Source: JAKAWQ01 sp035509315
Lineage (GTDB): Bacteria; Pseudomonadota; Alphaproteobacteria; Acetobacterales; Acetobacteraceae
Assembly: GCA_035509315.1 (NCBI GenBank)
Contig: DATJLS010000003.1
Location: forward strand, 1-64,000
Direction of reading: 5' to 3'
Length of the DNA: 64,000 bases
Each line of letters opens with the position of its first letter. The stretch's first letter is position 1. The position numbers and the translations under genes are program-made. Under the pieces are notes generated by a model. The model was not told the DNA's origin. It did not search any database and was given only the letters and a program-made list of their open reading frames with translations. Of this stretch, positions 34,702 to 42,933 are shown one piece after another.

Positions 34702-35580
34702 TCAGGCCTTCTCGGCGATCAGCTCGCCGAAGATCCCGCGCGGGCGCACCAGCAGCACGCCGAGCAGGATGACGAAGCCGAACGCGTCCTTGTAGGGGGT
34801 GGAAATGTAGGCGGCACCGAGCGTTTCGGCCAATCCGATGATGAGCCCGCCCAGGATCGCACCCGGGATGCTGCCATATCCGCCGATGATGTTGGCGGCG
34901 AAAGCCTTGAGCGCGAGCGTCGCCCCCATGCCGACCGAGACGAATAGCACGGGCGCCACCAGGACGCCCGCCAGCGCGCCGAGTGCGGCGCTGTAGGCAA
35001 AGGTGAAGAGCACCATCCCGGCGACCGAGATGCCGAGCATCGCCGCCATCTCCTTGTCCTGCGAGGTCGCCTGAAGCTTCTTGCCCAGCAGCGTCTTTTC
35101 GAACACGACATATTGCAGCGCGACCATCAGGATCGCGACGACGATGATCGAGAGATACTGGCTATCGACGAAGACGGGGCCGAGCTGGAATCCCTGGCTC
35201 GCGAAGAGGCCGGGCACGGTCGCCGGGCTCGGCCCATAGATCGCGAGGACGGCGTTCGGCAGCAGGATCGAGGCGCCGATCGTGCTGATGATCACCGTGA
35301 GCTGGCTGCGGTGGCGCAGCGGCCAATAGACGGCGCCGGCGAACAACACCCCGAAGCCGGCCATCAGCACCACCGCGAGCAGGAACGCGGCCCAGTAGGG
35401 CAGGCCGATCCCGACGAGCAACACCAGCATGATGTATGCGCCGAGCATCGAGAACTGGCCCTGGGCGAAGTTCACGACATCCGCCGCGCGGATCAGCAGC
35501 ACGAAGCCGAGGGAGGCAATGGCATAGATCGCGCCGATGCCAAGGCCGGTATAGAGAAGCTGCGGAAGGATCGCGAGCAC
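34702..35580 (-). CDS. livH: Branched-chain amino acid ABC transporter permease LivH
   Basis: The protein has 292 residues with about eight membrane helices. The characteristic GLGIGAIYAIASLGFVLL and NFAQGQFSMLGAY occur near the N-terminus, and the conserved GGYGSIPGAILGGLIIGLAE near 235-255. It forms the membrane channel with the LivM part of the next protein. The start is GTG at 35580, 9 bp after the livK stop. The ligand is inferred to be branched-chain amino acids or an amide-like compound from family alone. Confidence 0.92.
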   Translation of the reverse strand: MLAILPQLLYTGLGIGAIYAIASLGFVLLIRAADVVNFAQGQFSMLGAYIMLVLLVGIGLPYWAAFLLAVVLMAGFGVLFAGAVYWPLRHRSQLTVIISTIGASILLPNAVLAIYGPSPATVPGLFASQGFQLGPVFVDSQYLSIIVVAILMVALQYVVFEKTLLGKKLQATSQDKEMAAMLGISVAGMVLFTFAYSAALGALAGVLVAPVLFVSVGMGATLALKAFAANIIGGYGSIPGAILGGLIIGLAETLGAAYISTPYKDAFGFVILLGVLLVRPRGIFGELIAEKA

Positions 35581-35589
35581 GGCCGCGCC

Positions 35590-36735
35590 TTACGAAGGCT
35601 TCGGGAACTCCACGTATCTGATGAAGTTGATCTTGCCGCCCTGGTTCTGGACCACGGAATAGCCGTGCAGCCCGTCCCCGTTCTTGTCGAAATCATAAGT
35701 TCCCTCGGCGCCCTTGTAACCCTGGATGCCGAGGATCGCGGTGCGGATCGCTTCCGGCGTGGTGCTCTTCGCTTTGCCGAGCGCGATCGCGAGCACATTT
35801 ATCGCATCATACGCCCAAGAACTCTGATTGTCCGGCACCTTGCCGAAGCGCTTCTCATAGGCGGCGGCGTAGGCCTTCGATGTCGGGCTCGCATCGACGG
35901 TGTAGTCCGCGACGCCATAGGTCCCGTAGAGTGCCGGCCCTGCGAGCTCCAAAGCCGCCGTGTCGACGATGGAGGGCGAGCCGAGCCAGGGTGTGCGGAT
36001 TCCGAGCTGACGGAGCTGCTTGGCGAAAACGCCGAGATCGGTCTCATACGTAAAGTAGCTGGTGATCAGATCCGCACCCGAGCTCCGGATTCTCAGCACC
36101 ACGGGCGTGAAGTCCGCCTGCTGGTTGGCGTAGCCGAGCGTGAGCACGGGCGTGATACCGAGGGCCTTGAGCTCGCTGGTGAGCGCATCGCGCCCGCCGG
36201 TGCCGAAGGCATCGGTCGAGGCAATGAGGGCGATCTTCTTCTTGCCGAGCGTGTGCACGCCGTAAGAAGCGATGGTCTTGGCGGAATAGGAGTCGTTGGG
36301 GCGGCAGCGGAAGAGCCAGGGATTGCCCTGGTGCGTGAGCTTGGGGTCGGTGCCGCCGATCATCATCGGCTTCGCCGTCTTCAGCACGCTCGGCGCCATC
36401 GCCTGCACCTGCGTGGAGCGGATGGAGCCGACGAACGCCACCATGGAAGGATCGGAAGCGAGCTTGCTGAAGGCGAGAACCGCGCCCGGATTGGTCGTCT
36501 GGTCATCGGCGACGACGATTTCGAGCTTGCGTCCGAGCACGCCGCCTTCTTCATTGATGCCATCGAGGGCAAGCTTGATGCCGTTGCGCATATACTGGCC
36601 GGATTCGGCCGCGGCGCCCGTCTCCGGCGAGACGACGCCGATGCGGATCGTGTCCGCGGCGCGCGCGAGAATGGCCGGAGCAGCAAGCGCCGCCGTCGTA
36701 CCGAGCAGCATCGCTCGGCGGTTGATACCGCTCAT
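35590..36735 (-). CDS. Branched-chain amino acid ABC transporter substrate-binding protein LivK-like
   Basis: The protein has 381 residues. The N-terminal signal INRRAMLLGTTAALAAPAILARA contains twin arginines followed by a hydrophobic stretch, suggesting Tat export (S-RR motif not perfect), with cleavage near residue 26. The rest is a Peripla_BP_6 type I binding protein (ADTIRIGVVSPETGAAAESGQYM, GLDGINEEGG-like segments, VAFVGSIRSTQ). It captures the ligand in the periplasm and is the first gene of the liv operon. The ligand could be a branched-chain amino acid, amide or urea derivative. Confidence 0.9.
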   Translation of the reverse strand: MSGINRRAMLLGTTAALAAPAILARAADTIRIGVVSPETGAAAESGQYMRNGIKLALDGINEEGGVLGRKLEIVVADDQTTNPGAVLAFSKLASDPSMVAFVGSIRSTQVQAMAPSVLKTAKPMMIGGTDPKLTHQGNPWLFRCRPNDSYSAKTIASYGVHTLGKKKIALIASTDAFGTGGRDALTSELKALGITPVLTLGYANQQADFTPVVLRIRSSGADLITSYFTYETDLGVFAKQLRQLGIRTPWLGSPSIVDTAALELAGPALYGTYGVADYTVDASPTSKAYAAAYEKRFGKVPDNQSSWAYDAINVLAIALGKAKSTTPEAIRTAILGIQGYKGAEGTYDFDKNGDGLHGYSVVQNQGGKINFIRYVEFPKPS

Positions 36736-36844
36736 TTGGACAGTCCTCCTGCTTCCCGCCCCAATCCTGCGGGCCGGGCCGCCGAGGCCCGTCTGACAAT
36801 CTGATACTGCCGAGCCTCGTGCCGCACTGCAAGAGGGCCGGCCG

Positions 36845-36875
36845 TTCTGTCCACGTCCGTAAAGTTTGCTAGAAT
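36845..36875 (+). promoter_or_regulatory. Candidate promoter of a leaderless phosphoribosyltransferase gene
   Basis: TAGAAT at 36870-36875 looks like a -10 element. A weak ttctgt at 36845-36850 lies 19 bp upstream. The next A of the ATG is 7 bp after the -10, where transcription would start. No ribosome site precedes the start codon, so the mRNA may be leaderless. Confidence 0.4.
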
Positions 36876-36881
36876 AACATC

Positions 36882-37535
36882 ATGATTTTCGCCGATAGGT
36901 ATGAAGCCGGGCGGAAGCTCGCGGAACGGCTGCTCCGCTTCAAGGACCGCCGCCCCGTCGTGCTGGCGCTGCCGCGCGGGGGCGTGCCGGTCGGCTATGA
37001 GATCGCCCGCGCGCTCCGCGCCCCCCTCGATCTCATGCTCGTGCGCAAGCTTGGCGCGCCGGGCCAGCCGGAACTCGCGCTCGGCGCGATCGCGCTCGGC
37101 GCCGAGGTGGAAACCCTTACCGATCCGCGGCTCCTTGCGGAACTGGGCGTCACCTCCGCCACGCTCGCTTCGATCGTGGCACGCGAGCGCGAGGAGATCG
37201 AGCGGCGGCGAGAACTCTATCTCGGCGACCGGCCGTCAGTACCGCTGGTCGGCTGCACGGCGATCCTCGTCGATGACGGCATCGCCACGGGGGCGACAAT
37301 GCGCGCCGCTCTCATCGCCACGCGCCAGCGCAACCCCGCCTTCCTCGTGCTCGCCGTGCCGGTCGCGCCGCCCGATACGATCGCCCGGCTTCGCCGGGAG
37401 GCCGACGAGATCGTCTGCCTTGCAGAGCCGCGCTCCTTTCTCTCCGTCGGCCAGTTCTACCGCGACTTCGCCCAGCTCGAGGATCGCGAGGTGCTGGCCA
37501 TGCTCGCCGAGGCGCGGCAATTCGTTTCTGATTAG
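36882..37535 (+). CDS. Phosphoribosyltransferase-domain protein
   Basis: The protein has 217 residues. The PRPP-binding loop is CTAILVDDGIATGATMRAAL near 122-142. The N-terminal ALPRGGVPVGYEIARAL and VRKLGAPGQPELALGAI segments match the uncharacterised PRTase group often found near dienelactone hydrolase-like domains. It has no identified base substrate and may be regulatory. The gene is solitary, divergent from livK, and ends at a repeat-B copy whose first base follows the stop. Confidence 0.82.
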   Translation: MIFADRYEAGRKLAERLLRFKDRRPVVLALPRGGVPVGYEIARALRAPLDLMLVRKLGAPGQPELALGAIALGAEVETLTDPRLLAELGVTSATLASIVAREREEIERRRELYLGDRPSVPLVGCTAILVDDGIATGATMRAALIATRQRNPAFLVLAVPVAPPDTIARLRREADEIVCLAEPRSFLSVGQFYRDFAQLEDREVLAMLAEARQFVSD

Positions 37536-37662
37536 ATCAATATGGCCTCTGATCGACTCGGGGGACCCCGGCCTGGAGCGATCTGGCAAAGCGCGAGGGG
37601 AAACCATGAAATTGATCGAGAAAACAAAGCAAGCGTGATGACCCAAAATCATTACGCTATAG
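37536..37662 (+). repeat. Dispersed repeat family B, copy 3
   Basis: It begins atcaatatggcctctgat, contains gaggggaaaccatgaaattgatcgag (two sub-blocks) and ends in the hairpin agcgtgatga ... tcattacgct. It fills almost the whole gap between the phosphoribosyltransferase stop and the rsmD stop (convergent genes). Its terminal hairpin could act as a bidirectional transcription barrier. Confidence 0.7.
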
Positions 37663-37664
37663 CA

Positions 37665-38282
37665 TTAAAATTCATCGCGCCGAGCAGCGCGAAAAAACAA
37701 AAGCCGCGCCACGCCGTGCCGCCGCTCGGCGAGCAGCGTGCCAAGAGCGGGAGCGATCCCATTCCGCTCCAGCGGGGGCGGACCGGTCCTGGCGCCGGTC
37801 TCCAGCACGATCAGCGCGCCCGGCGCGATCCATCCGGCGCGCCCCAATGCCGCGACCGCCCGCCCGGCAAGACCCTCCTCGGTATAGGGCGGGTCGAGCA
37901 GCAGCAGCGTGCAGGGCGTGTCGCGGGGCGTCGGGGGCGGAGGATGCGTCGCATCGGCTGCCAATATCCGGGCACGCTCATCCACCCCGCAGGCGGCGAT
38001 ATTCGCCGCCAGCGCGCGCCGCGCCTGCGCATCGGTCTCGAAGAAAAGGACCTCCGCCGCGCCGCGCGAAAGCGCCTCGAGCCCGAGCGCGCCGCTGCCG
38101 GCGAAGGCATCGAGCACGCGGGCATCCACCGCCGCACCCGCTTCCGCATCTCCCTTGGCCCAAGGCGCATGCACGAGCATGTCGAACAGTGCCTGGCGGA
38201 CCCGGTCGGCGGTCGGGCGCGTCCTGTCCCCCTTGGGTGCCACAAGGCGGCGGCCGCGGAAATCCCCGCCGATGATCCTCAT
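37665..38282 (-). CDS. rsmD: 16S rRNA (guanine966-N2)-methyltransferase RsmD
   Basis: The protein has 205 residues. It begins MRIIGGDFRGRRLVAPKG, with TRPTADRVRQALFDML near 22, SAM-binding VLDAFAGSGALGLEAL near 56, and the catalytic LLLLDPPYTEEG near 125. These are the complete set of RsmD motifs. It methylates G966 of 16S rRNA. Its start overlaps the pseudouridine synthase stop by 4 bp, a common rRNA-modification pairing. Confidence 0.94.
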   Translation of the reverse strand: MRIIGGDFRGRRLVAPKGDRTRPTADRVRQALFDMLVHAPWAKGDAEAGAAVDARVLDAFAGSGALGLEALSRGAAEVLFFETDAQARRALAANIAACGVDERARILAADATHPPPPTPRDTPCTLLLLDPPYTEEGLAGRAVAALGRAGWIAPGALIVLETGARTGPPPLERNGIAPALGTLLAERRHGVARLLFFRAARRDEF

Positions 38283-39025
38283 TTCCTGCGGATCTGCTCG
38301 CGCAGCACCTTCGCCGGCACCTCCTCCACCGCCCCCCGCGCAAGCAGGCCGAGCTGAAAAGGTCCGTACGCGATGCGAATGAGCCGGGTCACCGTGAGCC
38401 CGAGATGGGCGAGCACGCGCCGCACCTCGCGGTTCTTGCCCTCCGAGAGGCTGATGCTGAGCCAGGCATTGCTCCCCTTGCGCGCATCGAGCGCGGCTTC
38501 GATCGGGCCGTAGCGCAGGCCCGCAACCGTGATGCCCTTCTTGAGCGCGGCAAGCGCGCCTTCATCCACCGCGCCGTGCACCCGCGCCCGATAGCGGCGC
38601 TTCCAGCCGGTGGCCGGCAATTCGAGCTTGCGCGCGAGCGCCCCGTCATTCGTCAGAAGCAGCAGCCCTTCGCTCGCGAGATCGAGCCGGCCGACGCTGA
38701 TCACCCGCCCGAGTCCCGTTGGAAGATTGGCGAAGACGGTCGGCCGTCCTTCCGGATCGGCGTGCGTGGTCACGAGCCCGGGCGGCTTGTGGTAGCGCCA
38801 GAGCCGCGCGCGTTCCGGCGCGCCCACCGCCCGTCCGTCCACCTGAACGATATCGCCCTCGGTGACGAAGGTGGCGGGGTGCGTCACCGCCGCGCCGTTC
38901 AGCCTGACGCGGTCGGAAGCGATCATCGCCTCCGCCGCGCGCCGGCTCGCCACGCCGGCCGAAGCAAGGAAGCGGGCGATCCGCATTCCCCGCGGATTCT
39001 TGCTTTGGGGGCTCACGCTCTGCAT
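38279..39025 (-). CDS. RsuA/RluB/E-family 23S or 16S rRNA pseudouridine synthase
   Basis: The protein has 248 residues. The N-terminal S4 RNA-binding domain (RIARFLASAGVASRRAAEAMI) is followed by the synthase core with the catalytic aspartate in GRLDLASEGLLLLTNDG near 115. Then come YRARVHG and the typical EGKNREVRRVLAHLGLTVTRLIRIAYGPF (two segments). This is the RluB/RsuA group that makes single pseudouridines in rRNA. Start 39025 overlaps the preceding hydrolase by 13 bp; MRIARF at 38986 is an alternative. The target position is not inferable by eye. Confidence 0.9.
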   Translation of the reverse strand: MQSVSPQSKNPRGMRIARFLASAGVASRRAAEAMIASDRVRLNGAAVTHPATFVTEGDIVQVDGRAVGAPERARLWRYHKPPGLVTTHADPEGRPTVFANLPTGLGRVISVGRLDLASEGLLLLTNDGALARKLELPATGWKRRYRARVHGAVDEGALAALKKGITVAGLRYGPIEAALDARKGSNAWLSISLSEGKNREVRRVLAHLGLTVTRLIRIAYGPFQLGLLARGAVEEVPAKVLREQIRRK

Positions 39026-39729
39026 GCCGCGATCAGCGCCGCGAAGATGCGCCGATCCCCCTCATCGACGGAGAATTCCGGATGCCACTGCACGCCGAGG
39101 CAGAAGGGGAAGCCCGGATCCTCGATCCCCTCGACCACCCCGTCCGGTGCCCGCGCATTCACCAAGGCCGTGCCCGGCTCCGCGATTGCCTGGTGGTGCG
39201 AGCTATTCACCGCCATCCGCTCTGCCCCCACGAGGCGAGCGAGCAGCGTGCCGGGCGTGAGCGTGACTTCGTGCGCGGCGCGGTGGCGGCTTTCGGTCTG
39301 CTGGTGGGCGAGTGCGCCCTGGACGTCATCCGGAATATGCTGAATGAGCCGCCCGCCGCGCGCGACCGCGAGCAGCTGCGCACCCCCGCAAATGCCGAGC
39401 ACCGGCATCCCGCGCGCGAGCGCGCCTTCGAGCAGCGCGAGCTCGGACTTCGTCCGCATTTCCTTGAGCCGCACGCTCGCGTGCCGGACCCCGGCGCCGT
39501 AAAGCGCGGGATCGACATCGAACGCCCCGCCCGTGACGATCAGCGCCGCGATCCGGTCGAGATACTCTGCCGCCATCTCCGCATGATGGGGCAGCGCCAC
39601 CGGGAGCCCACCGGCCGCGATCACCGCCTCCGCATAGTTCTGGCGCAGCGCGTACCAGGGATAGGACGAGTAGCCCCCCGGCGCCTCGGCATCGAGGGTA
39701 AGGCCGATCAGTGGAAGCGACATGGTCAT
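39013..39729 (-). CDS. Gamma-glutamyl-gamma-aminobutyrate hydrolase-family (class I glutamine amidotransferase-like) protein
   Basis: The protein has 238 residues of the peptidase C26 type. The nucleophile is in LGICGGAQLLAVARGG near 108-112, and the histidine-glutamate pair in GVQWHPEFS near 218. VTGGAFDVDPALYG near 65 matches PuuD-type hydrolases, where GGxDxxP is usual. It would split gamma-glutamyl amides such as gamma-Glu-GABA. No puu genes lie nearby. Start 39729 forms an ATGA overlap with the LysR stop. Confidence 0.85.
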   Translation of the reverse strand: MTMSLPLIGLTLDAEAPGGYSSYPWYALRQNYAEAVIAAGGLPVALPHHAEMAAEYLDRIAALIVTGGAFDVDPALYGAGVRHASVRLKEMRTKSELALLEGALARGMPVLGICGGAQLLAVARGGRLIQHIPDDVQGALAHQQTESRHRAAHEVTLTPGTLLARLVGAERMAVNSSHHQAIAEPGTALVNARAPDGVVEGIEDPGFPFCLGVQWHPEFSVDEGDRRIFAALIAACRA

Positions 39730-40667
39730 GAGTCGTGTCTGCCAGTCTCGGCCGCGGCCCAAGGCGCGGCGACAAGATGGGTGATGAGGAAATCGATCAC
39801 CGCGCGCACCCGCGCCGGGCGCAGCCGGCCGGGCGGTGTGACGATGTTGAGCGCGATCGGCGGCAGCGACCAGTCCGGCATGACCGCCTCGAGCCGGCCG
39901 GACGCGAGCGCGTCCCAGACCAGAAACGCCGGTTGGACGGCAAGGCCGAGGCCGGCGAGAAGCGCGGGGCCGAGCACATCGGCATTGTTGGCGTGAAGGG
40001 GGCCTTTGGGCACGATCTCGACCTCTTCCCCGGCGCGGTTGAAGAAGCGCCAGCGGTCCGACACCGGCAGATAGGCATAGCCGAGGCAGACATGGCCCGC
40101 GAGCTCGCCTGGATGGGACGGCCGGCCATGGCGGGCGAAATAGGCGGGCGCGCCGACGAGCCGCCGCGGCACCTGGCAGAGATGCCGGGCACGCAGGCTG
40201 GAATCGGGGAGGGCCGCGATGCGGAGCGCGAGATCGAACCGGCCCGCGATCAGGTCGCGGGTCTCATCCGTCAGGTCGAGATCGAGCGCGATCCCCGGAT
40301 AGGATTCGAGGAGCGCCGGCAGGAGCGGTGCCAGATGGACGACCCCGAAGGACATCGGCGCGGTCATCCGCACGGTGCCCCGCGGCGCGGCGGACTGCGC
40401 CCGCGCCTCCTCCTCGATCGCCTCGGCCTCGGCCAGCAGCCGCGCGGCGGCCACCGCCGAGACCCGACCCGTTTCGGTGAGCGAGAGCCGCCGCGAGGTG
40501 CGATGGAAGAGGGAAGCGCCCAGCCGCGCCTCGAGCCGGGCAATCGCCTTGGAGACCGTCGCCTTGGAAAGCCCAAGCTCGGAAGCGGCGCGGGTGAAGG
40601 AGCCGCTCTCCGCGACCCGGGCGAAGACGACCCAGGCTTCGAGATCGGGCCGGTGAACCATGCTCAT
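39726..40667 (-). CDS. LysR-family transcriptional regulator (divergent from pirin)
   Basis: The protein has about 313 residues. The winged helix-turn-helix is RVAESGSFTRAASELGLSKATVSKAIARLEARLGASLFHRT (two segments) near 15-55, followed by an effector domain with GTVRMTAPMSFG near 97. It belongs to the LysR group commonly paired with pirin genes. Starts at 40667 (M before SMVHRP), 40661 and 40688 are possible. 40667 was chosen because 40688 lies inside a perfect palindrome that is more likely an operator. The gene overlaps the hydrolase downstream by 4 bp. Confidence 0.87.
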   Translation of the reverse strand: MSMVHRPDLEAWVVFARVAESGSFTRAASELGLSKATVSKAIARLEARLGASLFHRTSRRLSLTETGRVSAVAAARLLAEAEAIEEEARAQSAAPRGTVRMTAPMSFGVVHLAPLLPALLESYPGIALDLDLTDETRDLIAGRFDLALRIAALPDSSLRARHLCQVPRRLVGAPAYFARHGRPSHPGELAGHVCLGYAYLPVSDRWRFFNRAGEEVEIVPKGPLHANNADVLGPALLAGLGLAVQPAFLVWDALASGRLEAVMPDWSLPPIALNIVTPPGRLRPARVRAVIDFLITHLVAAPWAAAETGRHDS

Positions 40668-40688
40668 ATGGAAACGATCCGTTTCCAT
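40668..40688. promoter_or_regulatory. Perfect 9+9 bp palindrome in the LysR-pirin divergent region
   Basis: Arms atggaaacg (40668-40676) and cgtttccat (40680-40688) are exact reverse complements separated by atc. It sits at the LysR 5' end and about 75 bp before the pirin start. It is a likely operator, possibly for autoregulation by the LysR protein, although LysR sites usually have T-N11-A, so another regulator is possible. Confidence 0.5.
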
Positions 40689-40761
40689 TGTTTCTCTTTT
40701 TGATTGAACGCGCCAGTCCAATCTTGCGGCCAATGGAACGGACACGGACAAGGATGCAGCC

Positions 40762-41460
40762 ATGATCGACATTCGGCCTTATGGGAGCCTCGGTGGCGCC
40801 AACCACGGCTGGCTCGACACGAAGCACCATTTCTCCTTCGACAGCTACCACGACCCGGCGCGCATGGGCTGGGGCACTTTGCGCGTCTGGAACGACGACG
40901 AGATCGCCCCGGAAAGCGGCTTCCCGCCCCATCCGCACGCGAACATGGAGATCATCACCTATGTTCGCGAAGGCGCGATCACCCACAAGGACAGCCTCGG
41001 CAATGAAGGCCGCACCGCGGCCGGCGATGTGCAGGTGATGAGCGCCGGCACCGGCATCCGTCATGCCGAATATAATCTCGAGCCCGGCCCGACGCGGATC
41101 TTCCAGATCTGGATCCAGCCGACCGAGCGGGGCGGCCCACCCGCCTGGGGCCAGAAACCCTTCCCGAAATCCGATCGTGCCGGCCGCTTCGTCACCCTCG
41201 CCAGCGGGTTTGCGGGAGACGAGGAGGCGCTGCCGATCCGCAGCAATGCCCGCGTGCTCGGGGCCGCGCTCAAGGCCGGCCAGAATGCGGACTATGCGCT
41301 CGCGCCGGGGCGGCACGCCTATCTCGTGCCCGCGAGCGGCCGTATCGAAGTGAACGGAACGGCCATCGATGCGGGGGACGGCGCGGCGATTGAGAACGAA
41401 GCCACGCTCTCCGTCACCGCGCTCGGGGATGCCGAGATCGTTCTCGTGGACGCGGCCTGA
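40762..41460 (+). CDS. Pirin-family bicupin protein
   Basis: The protein has 232 residues. The metal ligands of the N-terminal cupin are visible in PPHPHANMEIITYVREGAITHKDS near 55-78 and GIRHAEYN near 98-105, matching the H-x-H...H...E pattern of pirins such as YhhW, a quercetinase. The C-terminal cupin lacks an obvious metal site. It starts 94 bp from the LysR gene, which is divergent. The natural substrate is unknown; a redox or catabolic role is inferred from the family. Confidence 0.9.
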   Translation: MIDIRPYGSLGGANHGWLDTKHHFSFDSYHDPARMGWGTLRVWNDDEIAPESGFPPHPHANMEIITYVREGAITHKDSLGNEGRTAAGDVQVMSAGTGIRHAEYNLEPGPTRIFQIWIQPTERGGPPAWGQKPFPKSDRAGRFVTLASGFAGDEEALPIRSNARVLGAALKAGQNADYALAPGRHAYLVPASGRIEVNGTAIDAGDGAAIENEATLSVTALGDAEIVLVDAA

Positions 41461-41516
41461 TCCTGATTCTGGACGGAATTCTGGACGGATTGGCGCCGGC
41501 AGGGCATGAGCCGCCC

Positions 41517-41987
41517 ATGTCGGCGCCCTTTTCGGCCCCTCTTTCCGCTATGGAGATCGCGCTCGCGGAGGCCGCTTCCGCCGCGGAGCGTGGGGAGGTG
41601 CCGGTCGGCGCCGTCGTGCTCGACGCGGAGGGCGCGATGCTCGCGCGCGCGGGCAACCGCATGGAGCAGGAGGACGCGGCTTCCCATGCCGAGCTGCTCG
41701 CCCTCACTGCGGCGGCTCGCGCGCTCGGGCAGCCGCGCCTGGCCGGCTGCGATCTCATCGTCACGCTCGAGCCCTGCCCGATGTGCGCGGCGGCGGCGAG
41801 CCTCTTTCGCATCCGCCGCCTTGTCTTCGGCGCCTACGATCCCAAGGGTGGCGGGGTCGAGCACGGGCCGCGCATCTTTTCCGCGCCCACCTGCAACCAT
41901 CGCCCGGAGGTGATCGGCGGTGTGCGCGAGGCCGAGTGCGCAGCCCTTCTCAGGAGCTTCTTCGCGGGGCTGCGGCCGGAGCGGTGA
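41517..41987 (+). CDS. tadA: tRNA-specific adenosine deaminase TadA
   Basis: The protein has 156 residues. It contains the deaminase motifs SHAELLAL (catalytic Glu and zinc His) near 57 and LEPCPMCAAAASLFRIRRLVFGA near 87-110, with the two zinc cysteines. The C-terminal NHRPEVIGGVREAECAALLRSFF is typical of TadA, which deaminates A34 of tRNA-Arg. A guanine-deaminase relative is possible but less likely. The start is uncertain: ATG 41517 was used, with 41550 as an alternative. Two direct copies of tctggacgga precede it (41468-41493). Confidence 0.9.
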   Translation: MSAPFSAPLSAMEIALAEAASAAERGEVPVGAVVLDAEGAMLARAGNRMEQEDAASHAELLALTAAARALGQPRLAGCDLIVTLEPCPMCAAAASLFRIRRLVFGAYDPKGGGVEHGPRIFSAPTCNHRPEVIGGVREAECAALLRSFFAGLRPER

Positions 41988-42008
41988 CGGCTCCGGCTGT
42001 TTGCATTC

Positions 42009-42446
42009 TCAGGCCCCGACCACCTCGAACTGCACATCCACATTGCCGCGCGTCGCGTGCGAGTAAGGGCAGATCTTCTCGTGCGCCTCCGTCACCAGCG
42101 CCGCGAGTTCCGCCTGCGGCAGGCTCTTATCCTCGACATGCATTTTGACGGCGATGCCGAAGCCACCGCCCTCGCGCGGGCCGATCGAGACCGCGCAGGT
42201 CACGCGGGCCTTGCTTGCATCCTTCTTGTGCTGCTTGCCGACAAAATCGACCGCGCCGCCGAAGCAGGCGGCGTAGCCGGCGGCAAAGAGATGCTCGGGC
42301 GTCGCCGTGCCGGGTTTGCCGGGCCCGCCCATTTCCTTCGGCACCGAGAGATCGGCCTTGATGATTCCATCGCTCGACTCGGTGTGACCGTTGCGGCCGC
42401 CCGTCTCCGTGGCCGTCGCGGTATAAAGCGGGTTGATCTTGTCCAT
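42009..42446 (-). CDS. Organic hydroperoxide resistance protein (Ohr/OsmC family)
   Basis: The protein has 145 residues. It has an N-terminal YTATATETGGRNGH and the two redox cysteines of Ohr in GYAACFGGAV near 60 and EKICPYSHATRGN near 125. It reduces organic hydroperoxides through a lipoyl or thiol pathway. Start 42446 has GGAGG 5 bp upstream; an in-frame extension upstream has no support. No OhrR regulator is adjacent; tadA converges. Confidence 0.93.
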   Translation of the reverse strand: MDKINPLYTATATETGGRNGHTESSDGIIKADLSVPKEMGGPGKPGTATPEHLFAAGYAACFGGAVDFVGKQHKKDASKARVTCAVSIGPREGGGFGIAVKMHVEDKSLPQAELAALVTEAHEKICPYSHATRGNVDVQFEVVGA

Positions 42447-42570
42447 GCGTCCTCCGATCCGGTTGCGCCCGGGACAGTCGATCCGGCGGCCGCGCGCCGG
42501 CACGCTCTCGCCCCCCCGGTACTCCGTTGCAAGAAACATTTCCAGCCATGGCGGGACGAACCTGCTCGAA

Positions 42571-42654
42571 AGCGGAGTGAGATCACCCGCGCTCACTCAC
42601 CCCGCTCCCGGTCTTTGTTTTCCCGCGTGATTCAGACCTTCGGTGTTTCCGCCT
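42571..42654 (-). repeat. Dispersed repeat family A, copy 3
   Basis: On the minus strand it reads from aaacaccgaaggtctgaat through cacgcgggaaaacaaagac to gagcggggtgagtgagcgc (separate blocks), matching the other A copies. It lies in the 487-bp gap between ohr and rpfF (42447-42933). The remainder of that gap is less GC-rich after 42780 (attttgcgcgtttttctctgc near 42840) and may hold the rpfF promoter, but no clear hexamers were found. Confidence 0.65.
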
Positions 42655-42933
42655 CCAATCTTCACGTGCGCGGCGCCGCGAGACAAAGCCGTGACGGAGC
42701 CGGGATCAAAATCCGGACGAAGGCACCGGAGCCGTCGCCAGGCCCACTCTGCGAGGCCCGCTCTGCGAGGCCCGTTCAACCATGGCCGTTCCGACCGCGA
42801 ACGTTCTCTTTTCGTTCGGGACCGTTTCTACAGATGCGTATTTTGCGCGTTTTTCTCTGCAACTCAGCGATAATGCCGAGCCTGCCCGCCGCCAATGATG
42901 GCGGCATCCGCCTGTCGCTTGAGGAGCCCTGTC

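Noticed and set aside
40264..41316. 350-codon minus-strand frame opposite pirin and the LysR 5' end
   Set aside because: It is antisense to pirin, which has intact metal ligands; its C-terminal part is an out-of-frame reading of the LysR gene.
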